Numbered from the stretch's first letter, positions 46,201-55,626 are shown. The stretch: DNA of 64,000 nt from Endozoicomonas sp. ISHI1 (GCF_024606225.1 NZ_JAGRPU010000020.1:52125-116124); one strand, 5' to 3'. Notes: generated from the letters alone by a model not told the origin. Numbers and translations are program-made.

Positions 46201-47822
46201 CATCTGACTTCCAGACCACCAGGAAGGTCTGTGCTTCCGGCACTGAGTCAAGGAATATCAAGGATCTCCTGAAAGATGTCCTGAAAGGTGCTGATTTAAC
46301 ACAACAGCAAATTCTGGCTGAAGCCATTGGCATGAGTCTTGAGGAACTGAAGAAAGTTCTGGAGACACACAATGCACTACCGGGCACAAATCCAAGTACT
46401 TCCGACATGATAAAGAACCTTTGGAAGGAAAAAGATTTAACCGGTTTTTCCGTGGGTGTCTCAATGTTGGTTTCCATGGGTCTCTCAATGTTGCTGGAAA
46501 CAGAAGCACTGGGCAATGACGATCAGGAATTGGCCGACGATGAGACTGACGGTGATGAACATATCTATAAGCTGATGTCAGAGGCAGTGAGAGAAATATT
46601 GAGCAAAAATGATGAAGATCAGGTCAGTGAACAACTCAAGTCACTCCATTCAAAAATCATTGATCAGACCGGAGCAAGCCCTCATGAGTGGCTTCGCTCA
46701 ATAGTAGATATACTGAAACACAGCGACCTGACCAAACCTTCGGTGATTTACTTTGCCCGTGAAGCCCTGAAATCGGGTTGGCTTGATGCAGTGACAACCC
46801 CTGAGGGCCATAGCCTGGACGCCCACTGGCATCATCAGCTATTGGTGCGCCTGGAAGGCATCGATGAACTAAAGGTTGAAGCCGCTCATTGCCTCAAAAA
46901 GTGGTATAAGGAATTATTGTCCAGGGGAAAAAATAGCCAGATATGGCAGTCGGCTTATCAATACTTCCAAAAAGAAGAAGGTGGCCCCTTGTTCATCACT
47001 CATGATCATGAGGGGTTTTCGAAATTCCTTGAAAATAAAATTGCCAACCCATCTTTACAGACCACCTGGACCGACGAACCCAAGGGCGTTCCGAATATAG
47101 AACGAATGTTGGTGTACCATCCCGCATTTTCGCAGTTAACCTCAAGCAAGGCGCACCACCGTCCGGTGATTGTTCTGGGGCAGCCTGACTGGTACAGGAC
47201 CATGATTAATCAAAAGGTCGAAGCCCTGTTAGCTGAGAACAGCCCGAACCTGAAGCAACTGTTGGAAAAAATCAATCAAGATGAAGCAGTGAAAGAACAA
47301 CGCCCCAATGCTCTGCAAGCATTCGACAGTCAATGTGATCTTGCGCAAAAACCTGATATCGAAGGCAAGTACAAACCCATTTTAGAGTCCCTTGAACTGC
47401 CACTGAAGAACCCAACCCTTGTTGATGATTTAAAATACAAAGCCGTGCAATCGATTCACCAGGCCTTCACTCATTACCTGTATAGAGTGACGCACTCAAA
47501 AGGCGGATGTTTAACCTATTGTTGGGTCAAAGCTGCCATCGGGGACTCCACGGAGACAGACTACTATGGCGCTTATGATCCGTCTTCACCAGAAGAGCTG
47601 TTTCTCATGATGTGTAACATTAATAGCTCTCTATCGTTTCAGAACTCTGTTAAAGATGCCAACTTACAGCAGGCACTCAACGTCAGTAACGCTCTGGTGC
47701 TCAGGTCCGACGAGCTGACGACCATTGCAGAAGAGTTTGTGAGCAGCGTGAATTTGAATTCGATCTGTGACTCATTGGTACAAGCCCGGACAGTATTTTT
47801 TGCAAATGACCATTGTCCATGA
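40275..47822 (+). CDS. Giant two-AAA+/transglutaminase-like protein, copy 2
   Basis: 2515 residues from ATG 40275; the in-frame start at 40182 lies in the leader. Residues 24-31, TAKRPKLE, keep a c-Myc-like basic motif. AAA+ module 1: GETGTGKS (about 930) and LILDEAN (about 1013), with a 10-residue insertion (ACEDEKKDGHPVGE) before Walker B that other copies lack. AAA+ module 2: KGPAGRGKDA (about 1277), VVISEMN (about 1338), TINPPEYSGRK. Transglutaminase-like triad: GSCRHRVP (about 1920), IHSFAEY (about 1945), VDLGGA (about 1963). The linker between the AAA and transglutaminase parts is shorter than in copies 1 and 3. The C-terminus diverges and extends past the common LNSI.DSL end by about 15 residues. 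An 8-bp hairpin (47835-47854) follows the stop. Confidence 0.85.
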   Translation: MDGRIDGVINKRTLASEQPHSGMTAKRPKLELSSKVEICSDVTPKFSRPSLLITLPDKARTLSSTDSSLSGPSHSFDFCFVTSDDEVRQLLLAQTGDKLRDVILISHPDDLSQANLVSRLSISDDGRHTLHSGKLFEGSQPLTLVMDIRKLTSEDLPKFNDLLDPDNPCLYDNVSQKKRPLGEHVTLLVMADPTQLASVGQRDDTPRAAAPGADFWRRINRPGNTWQFDAQTNDDSSMDINEVPPLLAEFPSAESAMDDGDTVLIDCHLHTSWRQLLLGGPGVDKQGRIQHIPGRLETLRAGQRVILKGANWQDLAFEQSIRQMLVQKCFESNGKICQLPDDVEFYQMPIGNNELHSLFQSLSHSVSAVKNPIIINQSNISQWLNPIAIAPEGHAVPNTRLLEQLQAGGVVTVTSPLTEALWFRLLGSLQTTRKTTGMEPRLQVAHTRRQPKALRLAENDEHSMADNTAFETITYRQQAQASYWVNHQKSPLVIQVNEQTSLSQLFDNIYISSEQKAHFGRRQTELQKALTSGKHVLLRGLESNPTLQQLLEPLAVGQPLLINGQLQAYPKAHVTLLWPESAKSPSSVFSSMVAKSKPCPEVNIWDINAVKHDIPRAGLPEQALHQLYEAFTSVSGHLCNPLPEISEGLLNNLILAARRAQQVDQSSQLLPCHWRKAINSVITHGTRQNPSVRDFMKVACWHLLPDAHKTSDKNQTASVDPDRLNAIINSAPVLDRAFVKQNLWPLARALDPAVFKGNEFDGLQLSYECPFPSSRAEGESLDRLCAMIVAHAPEQQRHAMAYQLAVDPAVAELHQPSAIRPSRQIKRLEDALASGWQLPLPPGQTRSDAIQSLATDCFYIARTANSDAAGIEHTETRLSESLKWTGSTDKPLSALAHDLYHSKMSQKDRESRRLSRLHDRLADSPVIFLQGETGTGKSYFSARMAKASGRASVISLGPSDSEQTLIKRWQWQEHADGDRSMEEQNRALMEWAKTPACEDEKKDGHPVGEKYVTLILDEANLTKTGLLASLNGLWEPQPCIYVNGHPVKVSSKHRVILTGNPDHYVGRQLDPALKEKLPGTYYPRLDRAFLRDRVVEPALVKQLQRHLPDQPINTLARSATESVMILWLYYQELLPEHEFTPRDLTDICSWVGWYLDCALPVNDTVTGRQINGLIQQSFRDVLGSAISETHQDALTALEIWFAARYEPDKTLSDKVHIQTLRDIQQAFKTVTQRTRPDFDTSGSAICELVQRLGQDLSRCQQAYHLGRKHDGRQATLIKGPAGRGKDATLNLVIESVKRQAQQRGESMPEVFLLNACDCSWNKVCEKIQTAKVHGGIVVISEMNLIDSQHLEGELNDILAGDAHPGFHLFATINPPEYSGRKPLSPALKGRFRHLPIRQYSLAELQTIAEKVLPQNAQGKILAKQLTEQHCRLRAYLQRKKLPLQPTSLDLQNVARAVVRWGDFTEKGLHQCLNRHYRLYLMAAGISLEALPESSALVTALTMSNGELDSGLCKWFNQTVSDVDRPWLIRRSYLNSIDEKRHEIRIKAELNGEEARAEIIKSVARIRWLASGLSLKPDQSDDILTQALYRHWQQRWFDRKFGETGTDANSVFCLTEEQALTLKLSVSQPHLREAEKRIEAWNSNAVRLWPGFWHQISDLSNHWVDDSEKYKPEVEEKHAPALDRRTKYEGLELPTVCDYKIFNTQKYPSHMYRCQVIDTYVTAKGDVKLIEISDQHIQGFETLMPARLPGRDQEVTLASDQTLATFEVSPKNGQYALPSLTPNDYIVALRIEPDLAFTLVRNRYTGLHRLSIPEAKANQSFQVAYILEPRGSGEKTPAKKALPERSLHFDTHCSEGMKTVLNKLFRNTDQDQGILWKIKSAKDTKQRIEAITDYCQNFSGEAQPERWMNFFQFLVTRRQGSCRHRVPVFIAFCRYYGIPSRQVDSLIHSFAEYSGDGGRTWESVDLGGAPLEPTEITSDFQTTRKVCASGTESRNIKDLLKDVLKGADLTQQQILAEAIGMSLEELKKVLETHNALPGTNPSTSDMIKNLWKEKDLTGFSVGVSMLVSMGLSMLLETEALGNDDQELADDETDGDEHIYKLMSEAVREILSKNDEDQVSEQLKSLHSKIIDQTGASPHEWLRSIVDILKHSDLTKPSVIYFAREALKSGWLDAVTTPEGHSLDAHWHHQLLVRLEGIDELKVEAAHCLKKWYKELLSRGKNSQIWQSAYQYFQKEEGGPLFITHDHEGFSKFLENKIANPSLQTTWTDEPKGVPNIERMLVYHPAFSQLTSSKAHHRPVIVLGQPDWYRTMINQKVEALLAENSPNLKQLLEKINQDEAVKEQRPNALQAFDSQCDLAQKPDIEGKYKPILESLELPLKNPTLVDDLKYKAVQSIHQAFTHYLYRVTHSKGGCLTYCWVKAAIGDSTETDYYGAYDPSSPEELFLMMCNINSSLSFQNSVKDANLQQALNVSNALVLRSDELTTIAEEFVSSVNLNSICDSLVQARTVFFANDHCP

Positions 47823-47864
47823 ATCTTCCATGAGACCATCGCATTTGCGATGGTTGCGGACAGC

Positions 47865-47952
47865 TATCCAAATGAAACTTTCATCCTATTTGTAGGTCAT
47901 ATAACTAAACACTTTCAATACAGTCCTTCGGATTGCAGTACGGAGATTGACT
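47865..47952 (+). promoter_or_regulatory. Array leader 3
   Basis: 88-base leader with TATCCAAATG, AGGTCATATAACTAAACAC, TTTCAATACAGTCCTTC, GATTGCAGTACGGAG and ATTGACT before ATG 47953. GGAG is 7 bases from the ATG. Confidence 0.8.
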
Positions 47953-50900
47953 ATGGATGGTCAGATTGGCAGAACAACAAACAAACGCATTCTTGGCAGT
48001 GAGCTGCCTCATGGTGGCGTGCCACCCAAGGCGGCAAAGCTGGAGTTATCGTCAGAAAAGAAGGTGAAAATCTGCGCTGAGTTAACCTCGAAACTCACTC
48101 TGTCATCACCTCCGATTGTGTCGCCTGACACAGAGAGAGCCGTATCCTCAACAGATTCCCCGCTCTCCGGGGTCTCTCATTCCTTCGACTTTCGTTTTGT
48201 CGCCAGTGATGATGAGGTTCGACAGCTTTTAGTGGCCGAGGCCAGCGACGAAAATCGTGATGTCACACTTATCTCCGATCCCGATGACCTCTCGCAGGAT
48301 AATCTGGTGAGCCGGTTGAGTATTTCCGGCGATGGTCGCCACGTTCTCCGTTCAGGCAAGCTGTTTGAAGGTCCAAAGCCACTCACTCTGGTGATGGATA
48401 TCCGCAAGCTCACCAGCGGGGAACTGCCGAAATTTAACGATCTACTGGACCCGGATAACCCCTGCCTATACGACAAAGTCAGCAAGAAGAAACGCCCTCT
48501 GGGAGAACACGTTGCCCTGCTGGTTCTGGCAAACCCTGAACAGTTGGCATCGGTTGGCCAGCGTGACGACGCTCCGGGAGCCGCCGCTCCGGGAGCCGCC
48601 GCTCCGGGCGCTGATTTTTGGCGGCGAATTAATCGACCGGGAAATACCTGGCAGTTTGACCCACAGACCGGAAACGACCAGGCGATGGAGATCAACGAAG
48701 CTCCCCCGGTATTGGCTGAATTCCCCAGCGCCAAAAGTGCTATGGATGACGGCCATACCGTCCTGATTGACTGTCACTTGCACAGCAACTGGCGACAATT
48801 GCTGTTGGGTGGCCCCGGAGTGGATGAACAGGGGCGAATCCAGCATATTCCCGGCAGACTTGAGTCATTGAGGGCAGGACAAAGGGTGATTCTGAAAGGA
48901 GCCGACTGGCAGGATCTGGCCTTTGAGCAGGCGATCCGGCAGATGCTGGCGCAAAAGTGCTATGAGAGCAACGGGGAAATCTGTCAGTTACCTGACGATA
49001 TTCAGTTTTATCAAATGCCGGTAGGGAAGGACGAGCTTCAGGCACTGTTCCAAAGCCTGTCACGCTCTCTTGAAAAAGAGCAAGCACCACAAAACCCGAT
49101 CATCATTAACCAGAGTAATATCAGGGAATGGCTGAGCCCGATTGCCATCGCCCCGGAAGGCCATGCAGTCCCTAACACCTGCCTGTTGGAACAAGTTCGG
49201 GCGGGTGGTGTCATCACCGTAACGTCTCCCCTCACCGAGGCACTCTGGTTTCGTTTACTGGGTTCACTGCAAACGATTCGCGAGAACACAGGTCTGGAGC
49301 CCCGACTTCAGGTAGCTCATTCAAAACAGCAGCCGGAAGCTTTGGGATTGGCAGAAAACGATGAGCGCCCCGTGAGAGATCGGGCCATCTTTAACAGCGT
49401 GACGTATCAGCAACCTGCTCAGGCAAGCTATTGGATCAATAATAATCAGAAAACATCCCTGGTGATTCAGGTTAATGAACAGACCAGTCTCAGCCAGCTT
49501 TTTGACAATATCCATATCACCTCGGAACAAAAGGCACGTTTTGGCCGACGTCAGAGTGCGTTACAGGATGCATTAACCTCTGGCAGGCCAGTTGTATTGC
49601 GAGGACTGGAAAGTAATCCAAACCTTCAGCGGCTTCTGGAACCTCTGGTTATTGGGCAACCTCTGTTGGTCAATGGTCAATTACAGGCCTACCCTCAAGC
49701 TCATGTCACCCTGCTCTGGCCCGAGTCTGCAAAAACTCAATCTTCGGTAATCAGTTCAATGGTTGCCACAGCAGAACCATGCTTTGGTGTCGATATCTGG
49801 GATATCAATGGGAACAAGCATGATATCCCCCTGACTGAGCTGCCCGAACAGGCACTTCACCAACTTTACGAAGCGTTTAAAACCGTACCTGGCGACCTTT
49901 GTAACCCCCTGCCTGAACTAACTGAAGGATTGTTGAATAACCTGATACTGGCTGCCCGGCGGGCTCAGCAGGTTGATCAGTCACCACAGCTGCTGCCCCG
50001 CCACTGGCGCAAGGCCATCAATAGTGTCATCACCCACGGCACCCGGCAGAATCCGTCAGTGCGGGATTTTATGAAAGTGGCCTGTTGTCAGCTACTGCCA
50101 GATGCCTATGAGAAACCGGATGAGCATCAAACCGCCTCGGTTGACCCGGATCGGTTAAATGACTTCATCAATAGTGCCCCGCAGTTGGATAGAACCTGTG
50201 TGCAGCAGAGCCCATGGCCACTGGCCAGAGCCTTTGACCCGGCAACCTTTAAGGAGACTCGATTTAGAGCATTAGAACTGTCCTATAAAAATCCATTTCC
50301 ATCTTTTTGGACTAGTGAATCATTGGATAAGCTCTGTGCCATGATCGTTGCCCATGTCCCGGAACAACAACGACAGGCAATAGCCCATCTGTTGGAAGTT
50401 GATCCAGCGGCAGCAGAGCAATATCAAACGTTAGCTATCAGACCCTCAAGACAGATGAAACGTTTGGAGGATGCACTGGCATCTGGCTGGCAGTTACCTT
50501 TGTCATCAGGACAGACCCGATCCGATGCCATTCAGGCTCTGGCCAACGATTGTTTTCATATTGCCAGAACAGTCAATTCCGACGTAGCAGGCATTAAACA
50601 CATAGAGAATCGACTGTCTCAATCACTGGAATGGCAGGGTACTGCTGATCAGCCACTGTCGGCACTGGCCCATGATCTTTATCACGGTCTGGTGGATCAG
50701 AAGGATCGTGAAAGCCGTCGATTATCCCGACTCCATGACCGGCTTGCGGACTCTCCCGTTCTGTTCCTGCAAGGAGAAACCGGCACCGGCAAAAGTTACT
50801 TTTCCGCCAGAATGGCAAAGGCTTCAGGACAGGCTTCAGTGATTTCCCTTGGACCTTCTGACAGCGAACAAACCCTGATGAAACGCTGGCAGTGGCAGGA

Positions 50901-53900
50901 GCACGCCAATGGCGACCGCGCTATGAAGCAGCAAAACCGGATGCTCATGGAATGGGCCCGGACAACACACGACAAAGACGGAGAATATGTAACCCTTATT
51001 CTGGATGAAGCCAACCTCGCCAAAACGGGATTACTGGCGTCACTGAATGGCCTGTGGGAGCCGCAACCCTGCATCTATGTGAATGGTCATCCTGTCAAGG
51101 TCAGCTCAAAACACCGGGTGATTCTCACCGGTAACCCGGATCATTACGCCGGACGCCAGCTGGACCCGGCCCTGAAAGAGAAATTGCCGAGGGCTTACTA
51201 CCCTCGCCTGGATCGGGCTTTCCTTCGGGACAGGGTGGTGGAACCGGCTCTGATCAAGCAGTTACAACGGCATCTGCCGGAGCCTCAAATAAACGACATT
51301 GCACACATTGCCACCAAGAGTGTGATGGCACTCTGGCAATATTATCAGGAACTGTTGCCAGAGCATGAGTTTACCCCCAGAGATCTAACGGATATCTGCA
51401 GCTGGATGGGTTGGTATCTGGATTGTGCACTACCGGTAAGCGACAGTGTTAACTACAAGCAAATCAATGGTTTGATCCAGCAAAGTTTTCGGGATGTGCT
51501 GGGTTCCGAAATCAGCGAGACTGATCAGGATGCCCTGACAGCACTGGAAATCTGGTTTGCTACTCGTTACCACTCGGACAACACCCTGAGCAACAAAGTT
51601 CATCACCAGACCACCCTGCTGCCTATACAGCAGGCCTTTAAAAAATTCACCGAACAAACCCGACCTGACTTTGATATTTCCGGATCAGCAGTCCATGAAC
51701 TGGTGCAACGGCTTGGACAGGATTTAAGCCGCTGTCAGCAAGCTTATCAGCTCAACAGACAACACGACGGACGTCAGGCGACGCTGATCGAAGGCCCCGC
51801 CGGACGGGGTAAGGATGCCACGCTTAACCTGATCATTGAAAGTGTCAAACGGCAGGCTGAGCACCGGGGAGAATCCATGCCAGAGGTCTTTCCCCTGAAT
51901 GCCTGTGATTGTTCCTGGGACAAAGTGTGTGAAAAGATCCAGACGGCAAAAGTGCATGGCGGCATCGTGGTTATTTCAGAAATGAATCTGATCGACAGCC
52001 AGCATCTGGAAGGTGAATTGAACGATATTCTGGCCGGCGACGCCCATCCAGGATTCCATCTGTTTACCACCATCAACCCACCTGAGTACAGCGGGCGAAA
52101 ACCCTTATCACCGGCGCTGAAAGGGCGTTTCCGGCATTTGCCTATCCGGCAGTACAGCTCGGCAGAATTGCAGACCATTGCCGAAAAAGTGCTGCCGAAG
52201 ACCCTGCAGGGGAAAATCATCGCTGAACATCTGACTAAGCAACATTGTCGTTTAAGAACTGAACTGCAACGGAAAAAACTGCCGTTGCAGCCGACCAGTC
52301 TTGACTTACAAAATGTGGCCATAGCCGTCATCCGAGGGGGCGATTTTACCGAAGACGGACTAAACCAATGTATTAATCAGCATTACCGGCTTTATCTGAT
52401 GGCTGCTGGGATATCGCTGGAGGCATTGCCAGAGTCATCGGCTCTTCTCACGAGTAATGCTGATCTTGATTCTAAACTTTGCAAATGGTTCAACGAAACG
52501 GTATCAGACATTGATCGTCCATGGTTGATACGAATCGGTGATCTCAACAGCATTGATGAAAAACGCCACGAAATTTGTATCAAGTCTGACCTGAGTGGAG
52601 AGGAAGCCAGAACCGAAATCATCAAGAGGGTAGCTCAGGCCAGTTGGCAAGCATCCGGTCTTTCCGTGAAACCGGGTGAGTCCGACGATATTCTCACCCA
52701 GGCGCTATACCGACACTGGCAGCAACGCTGGTTTGATCATAAGTTTGGCCAGACTGGCGTGGACGTTAATAGCGTATTTCCCCTGACGGAAGAAGAAAAA
52801 CAAACGCTGAAATTATCAGCTAACCAGCCTTATCTTCGGGAGGCTGATCAGCGGATAGAGGCATGGAATACCAATGCCGTTCAATGTTGGCCTGTATTTT
52901 GGCATCAGATGAGTGATCTGCTGAGCCATCTCGTTGATGATTATATTGACGAAGCACCCGTAATTGGCAGTGATAACGATTCTGAACAATACCTGCCACA
53001 AGTCCACGAAAAACAGGCTCCGGCATTGGATCAGAATACGAACCATGAGCCACAACCTGTTAACGAAGCGTTGACTATTGGCACTGATGAAGCGCCTGAA
53101 AAATACATTCCAGAAGCCCACGCGGAAATGGCTCCGACATTGGATCGGATAACAAACTATGAGAATCGGAGTAAGCCAAAACGTAACGAATATATAATTT
53201 TTAATAGCCAGAGACATCTTCCCAGCTTTTATCGGTTTAGGGCAGAGGACGTTTATGTGTCTGATAAGGGCGAGATCTCAAGGATCACTATTAATGATCT
53301 TCATATGCAGGGAGCCGAAGTCCTCATTCCTGACCGGTTACCAGGGCAAGACCAGGAAGTGACATTGGCCAGTGACCAAACACTGGCAACCTTTGACTGG
53401 ACATCGGACGATGATCAATGTGAATTGCCCGACCTGACGCCTAACGACTATATCGTAGCCCTGCGCCTCGAGCCCGATATGAAATTTACTCTGATCAGGG
53501 ACCGATATACCGGGCTTCACACACTGTTTATTCCAGAGGCCAAACCCAACCAGAGTATTCAAATTGCTTATGTCGTAGAACCCAGAATAGCGGTCAGAAA
53601 AACACCTGCCAGAGGAGCCGGACCATCGCGACCAACACGTTTTGATGCCCGTTGTTCCGAAGGTATGAAAAACGTACTGAAAAACCTGTTTGACGTCAAT
53701 CGCCAACAACCAGCCGATGTAAAGGTGCTTTTGCAGGGAATACAGGACACTACAAACACGAGGCAATGCATTGAGGCGATCGCGCACTATTGCAAACAGT
53801 TTTCTGGCGATGCTGAACCAGGGCGCTATGAGAATTTCTTTCAATTCCTGGTAACACGGCGACAAGGAAGCTGTCGTCATCGTGTGCCTGTTTTTATTGC

Positions 53901-55626
53901 TCTTTGTCGTTATTTTGGCATTCCATGCCGACTAATTTCCAGCCGTATCCACGCCTTTGCAGAGTATTCCCCGGATGGAGGCGAAACCTGGGCACGAGTG
54001 GATTTGAGCGGATCATCTGTCGAGAAAACAATCATCAAATCTAACTTCCAGCCCATCAGAGAGGTCAGTGGCTCTGGCGCTGGGTCAAAGAAGCTTAAGG
54101 ATCTCCTGAAAGGGGCTGATTTAGCACAACAGCAAGCTCTGACTGAAGCCTATGGTATTAGCCTTGAGGAATTGAAGAGAGCCATTGAGACAGGTGGTGC
54201 ATTGCCAATAACCGATCCGAGCACATTCACAATAGTTAAGAAGCTTTGGGAGAAAAAAGATTTACCTGAGTTTTCCATGGGTGTCTCAATATTACTGGAG
54301 ACAGAAACATTGAGCTATTCCGAGAAGGAATTGGTCGGCGATGTCTATGACCCAGGCAGGCGTAAGTATAAACTCATGTCGGAGGCGGTAAAAAAAATAT
54401 TGTCCAACAGTGATGGAGAGCAAATCACTGAACAGCTCAAGCTACTCCATTCAAAAATGATTGTTCAGGCCGGAGCAAGCCCTCACCAGTGGTTGAGTTC
54501 AATCATCGAAATACTGAAGGACAGTGACTTAAACAAGCCTTCGATTATTCGACTTGCCGATGCAGCCCTGGAATCGGGTTGGCTAAATCCGTTGCCGACC
54601 GACGAGAGGCGTATTGTAAACGCCTTTGAGCATCATGAACTATTGTTGCGTCTGGAACGTATTGATGAACTGAAAGTTAAAGCCGCCCAATGCCTGAAAA
54701 ATTGGTATAAGGAATTGTTGTCCAAGGAAAAAAATAGTCAGCAATGGCAGTCGGCTTATGAAGAATTCCAAAATAAAAAAGGTAATGTCTTGTTCGTTAC
54801 TCATTGTCATGATGGGTTTTCGCCATTTCTTAAAGCTAACATTACCGATCCATCTTTGCAGACCGCCTGGACAGACGAACCTGAGGGCGTACCGAATATA
54901 GAACGAATGCTGGTGCGCCAGCCTGCCTTTGAGCAATTAACCTCGGACAAGGCGAACCACCGTCCGGTGATTATCCTGGGGCAACCTTCCTGGTCCGGCA
55001 GCACAGTGTTGTATGAAAAGATCGAAGCTCTGTTGCAAATAAAAGCTGAGAGTAGCCCGAACTTGAAGCAGTTATTGGAAAAAATCAAACTACATCCCCT
55101 TCGGGTATCACCGAGGGACATGAAGCTTCTGAATGATTTAAAAGGAAAATGCCTGCAAGCAATTCAGCACGCCTTCAGTCATTACCTGTATGGAGTGACA
55201 CACTCGAAAGGAGGTTGCTTAACCTATTGTTGGGGTGATGCTTCCGTTCTTCCATACGGTCATCAGGATGTCTTTGATAAGCCTGATCCATTCCTGTTGA
55301 AGATGCTGCACCATTTTCATATAAAACACTTCAAAGGCAGTCACTTATCGTTTGCTTCGGGCGAGGCTCCTGCCCCGCTTGACGATGGTCGGAACAACTA
55401 TGGCGCTCATGAGCCATCCTCACCGGAAGAGCTGTATGCCATGATGTCTGTCATCAATAGCTCTTCAGAGCTTCAGACATCTGTTATGGATGCCCACTTA
55501 AGGCAAGCACTCAACGCCAATAACGCTCTGGTGCTCAAATCCGATGAGCTGACAAAAATTGCCCAAGAGTTTTTGAACAGCGTGAATTTGAATTCCTTGT
55601 GTGATTCATTGGGTACATGGCCATAG
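47953..55626 (+). CDS. Giant two-AAA+/transglutaminase-like protein, copy 3
   Basis: 2557 residues, the longest copy. The N-terminal basic motif has decayed (PPKAAKLEL), though EKKVKI follows. AAA+ module 1: GETGTGKS (about 939), LILDEAN (about 1016), LTGNPDHYAGR. AAA+ module 2: EGPAGRGKDA (about 1279), VVISEMN (about 1341), TTINPPEYSGRK. A 38-residue segment is duplicated at about 1666-1741. Transglutaminase-like triad: GSCRHRVP (about 1974), IHAFAEY (about 1999), VDLSGS (about 2016). Near the C-terminus an insert of about 45 residues (residues about 2430-2480) is rich in His, Phe and Lys (LLKMLHHFHIKHFKGSH) and is absent from other copies. No signal peptide. Function unknown. Confidence 0.85.
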   Translation: MDGQIGRTTNKRILGSELPHGGVPPKAAKLELSSEKKVKICAELTSKLTLSSPPIVSPDTERAVSSTDSPLSGVSHSFDFRFVASDDEVRQLLVAEASDENRDVTLISDPDDLSQDNLVSRLSISGDGRHVLRSGKLFEGPKPLTLVMDIRKLTSGELPKFNDLLDPDNPCLYDKVSKKKRPLGEHVALLVLANPEQLASVGQRDDAPGAAAPGAAAPGADFWRRINRPGNTWQFDPQTGNDQAMEINEAPPVLAEFPSAKSAMDDGHTVLIDCHLHSNWRQLLLGGPGVDEQGRIQHIPGRLESLRAGQRVILKGADWQDLAFEQAIRQMLAQKCYESNGEICQLPDDIQFYQMPVGKDELQALFQSLSRSLEKEQAPQNPIIINQSNIREWLSPIAIAPEGHAVPNTCLLEQVRAGGVITVTSPLTEALWFRLLGSLQTIRENTGLEPRLQVAHSKQQPEALGLAENDERPVRDRAIFNSVTYQQPAQASYWINNNQKTSLVIQVNEQTSLSQLFDNIHITSEQKARFGRRQSALQDALTSGRPVVLRGLESNPNLQRLLEPLVIGQPLLVNGQLQAYPQAHVTLLWPESAKTQSSVISSMVATAEPCFGVDIWDINGNKHDIPLTELPEQALHQLYEAFKTVPGDLCNPLPELTEGLLNNLILAARRAQQVDQSPQLLPRHWRKAINSVITHGTRQNPSVRDFMKVACCQLLPDAYEKPDEHQTASVDPDRLNDFINSAPQLDRTCVQQSPWPLARAFDPATFKETRFRALELSYKNPFPSFWTSESLDKLCAMIVAHVPEQQRQAIAHLLEVDPAAAEQYQTLAIRPSRQMKRLEDALASGWQLPLSSGQTRSDAIQALANDCFHIARTVNSDVAGIKHIENRLSQSLEWQGTADQPLSALAHDLYHGLVDQKDRESRRLSRLHDRLADSPVLFLQGETGTGKSYFSARMAKASGQASVISLGPSDSEQTLMKRWQWQEHANGDRAMKQQNRMLMEWARTTHDKDGEYVTLILDEANLAKTGLLASLNGLWEPQPCIYVNGHPVKVSSKHRVILTGNPDHYAGRQLDPALKEKLPRAYYPRLDRAFLRDRVVEPALIKQLQRHLPEPQINDIAHIATKSVMALWQYYQELLPEHEFTPRDLTDICSWMGWYLDCALPVSDSVNYKQINGLIQQSFRDVLGSEISETDQDALTALEIWFATRYHSDNTLSNKVHHQTTLLPIQQAFKKFTEQTRPDFDISGSAVHELVQRLGQDLSRCQQAYQLNRQHDGRQATLIEGPAGRGKDATLNLIIESVKRQAEHRGESMPEVFPLNACDCSWDKVCEKIQTAKVHGGIVVISEMNLIDSQHLEGELNDILAGDAHPGFHLFTTINPPEYSGRKPLSPALKGRFRHLPIRQYSSAELQTIAEKVLPKTLQGKIIAEHLTKQHCRLRTELQRKKLPLQPTSLDLQNVAIAVIRGGDFTEDGLNQCINQHYRLYLMAAGISLEALPESSALLTSNADLDSKLCKWFNETVSDIDRPWLIRIGDLNSIDEKRHEICIKSDLSGEEARTEIIKRVAQASWQASGLSVKPGESDDILTQALYRHWQQRWFDHKFGQTGVDVNSVFPLTEEEKQTLKLSANQPYLREADQRIEAWNTNAVQCWPVFWHQMSDLLSHLVDDYIDEAPVIGSDNDSEQYLPQVHEKQAPALDQNTNHEPQPVNEALTIGTDEAPEKYIPEAHAEMAPTLDRITNYENRSKPKRNEYIIFNSQRHLPSFYRFRAEDVYVSDKGEISRITINDLHMQGAEVLIPDRLPGQDQEVTLASDQTLATFDWTSDDDQCELPDLTPNDYIVALRLEPDMKFTLIRDRYTGLHTLFIPEAKPNQSIQIAYVVEPRIAVRKTPARGAGPSRPTRFDARCSEGMKNVLKNLFDVNRQQPADVKVLLQGIQDTTNTRQCIEAIAHYCKQFSGDAEPGRYENFFQFLVTRRQGSCRHRVPVFIALCRYFGIPCRLISSRIHAFAEYSPDGGETWARVDLSGSSVEKTIIKSNFQPIREVSGSGAGSKKLKDLLKGADLAQQQALTEAYGISLEELKRAIETGGALPITDPSTFTIVKKLWEKKDLPEFSMGVSILLETETLSYSEKELVGDVYDPGRRKYKLMSEAVKKILSNSDGEQITEQLKLLHSKMIVQAGASPHQWLSSIIEILKDSDLNKPSIIRLADAALESGWLNPLPTDERRIVNAFEHHELLLRLERIDELKVKAAQCLKNWYKELLSKEKNSQQWQSAYEEFQNKKGNVLFVTHCHDGFSPFLKANITDPSLQTAWTDEPEGVPNIERMLVRQPAFEQLTSDKANHRPVIILGQPSWSGSTVLYEKIEALLQIKAESSPNLKQLLEKIKLHPLRVSPRDMKLLNDLKGKCLQAIQHAFSHYLYGVTHSKGGCLTYCWGDASVLPYGHQDVFDKPDPFLLKMLHHFHIKHFKGSHLSFASGEAPAPLDDGRNNYGAHEPSSPEELYAMMSVINSSSELQTSVMDAHLRQALNANNALVLKSDELTKIAQEFLNSVNLNSLCDSLGTWP
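48576..48605 (+). repeat. 15-bp coding tandem repeat, copy 3
   Basis: Two 15-base units (48576-48590, 48591-48605), both encoding GAAAP, then GAD. Copies 2, 4 and 5 have one unit or less at this point. Confidence 0.85.
52948..53175 (+). repeat. 114-bp coding tandem duplication in copy 3
   Basis: Two 38-codon units (52948-53061 and 53062-53175). Aligned positions share EA, IG, D, E, Y, P, H, AP, LD, TN and E at the same spacing. Copies 1 and 4 have one unit and copy 2 a shortened one. It lies in the linker between the second AAA+ module and the transglutaminase-like domain. Confidence 0.85.

Noticed and set aside
47835..47854. 8-bp hairpin after giant copy 2 as a rho-independent terminator
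   Set aside because: No T-run follows and the hairpin is not found after other copies.
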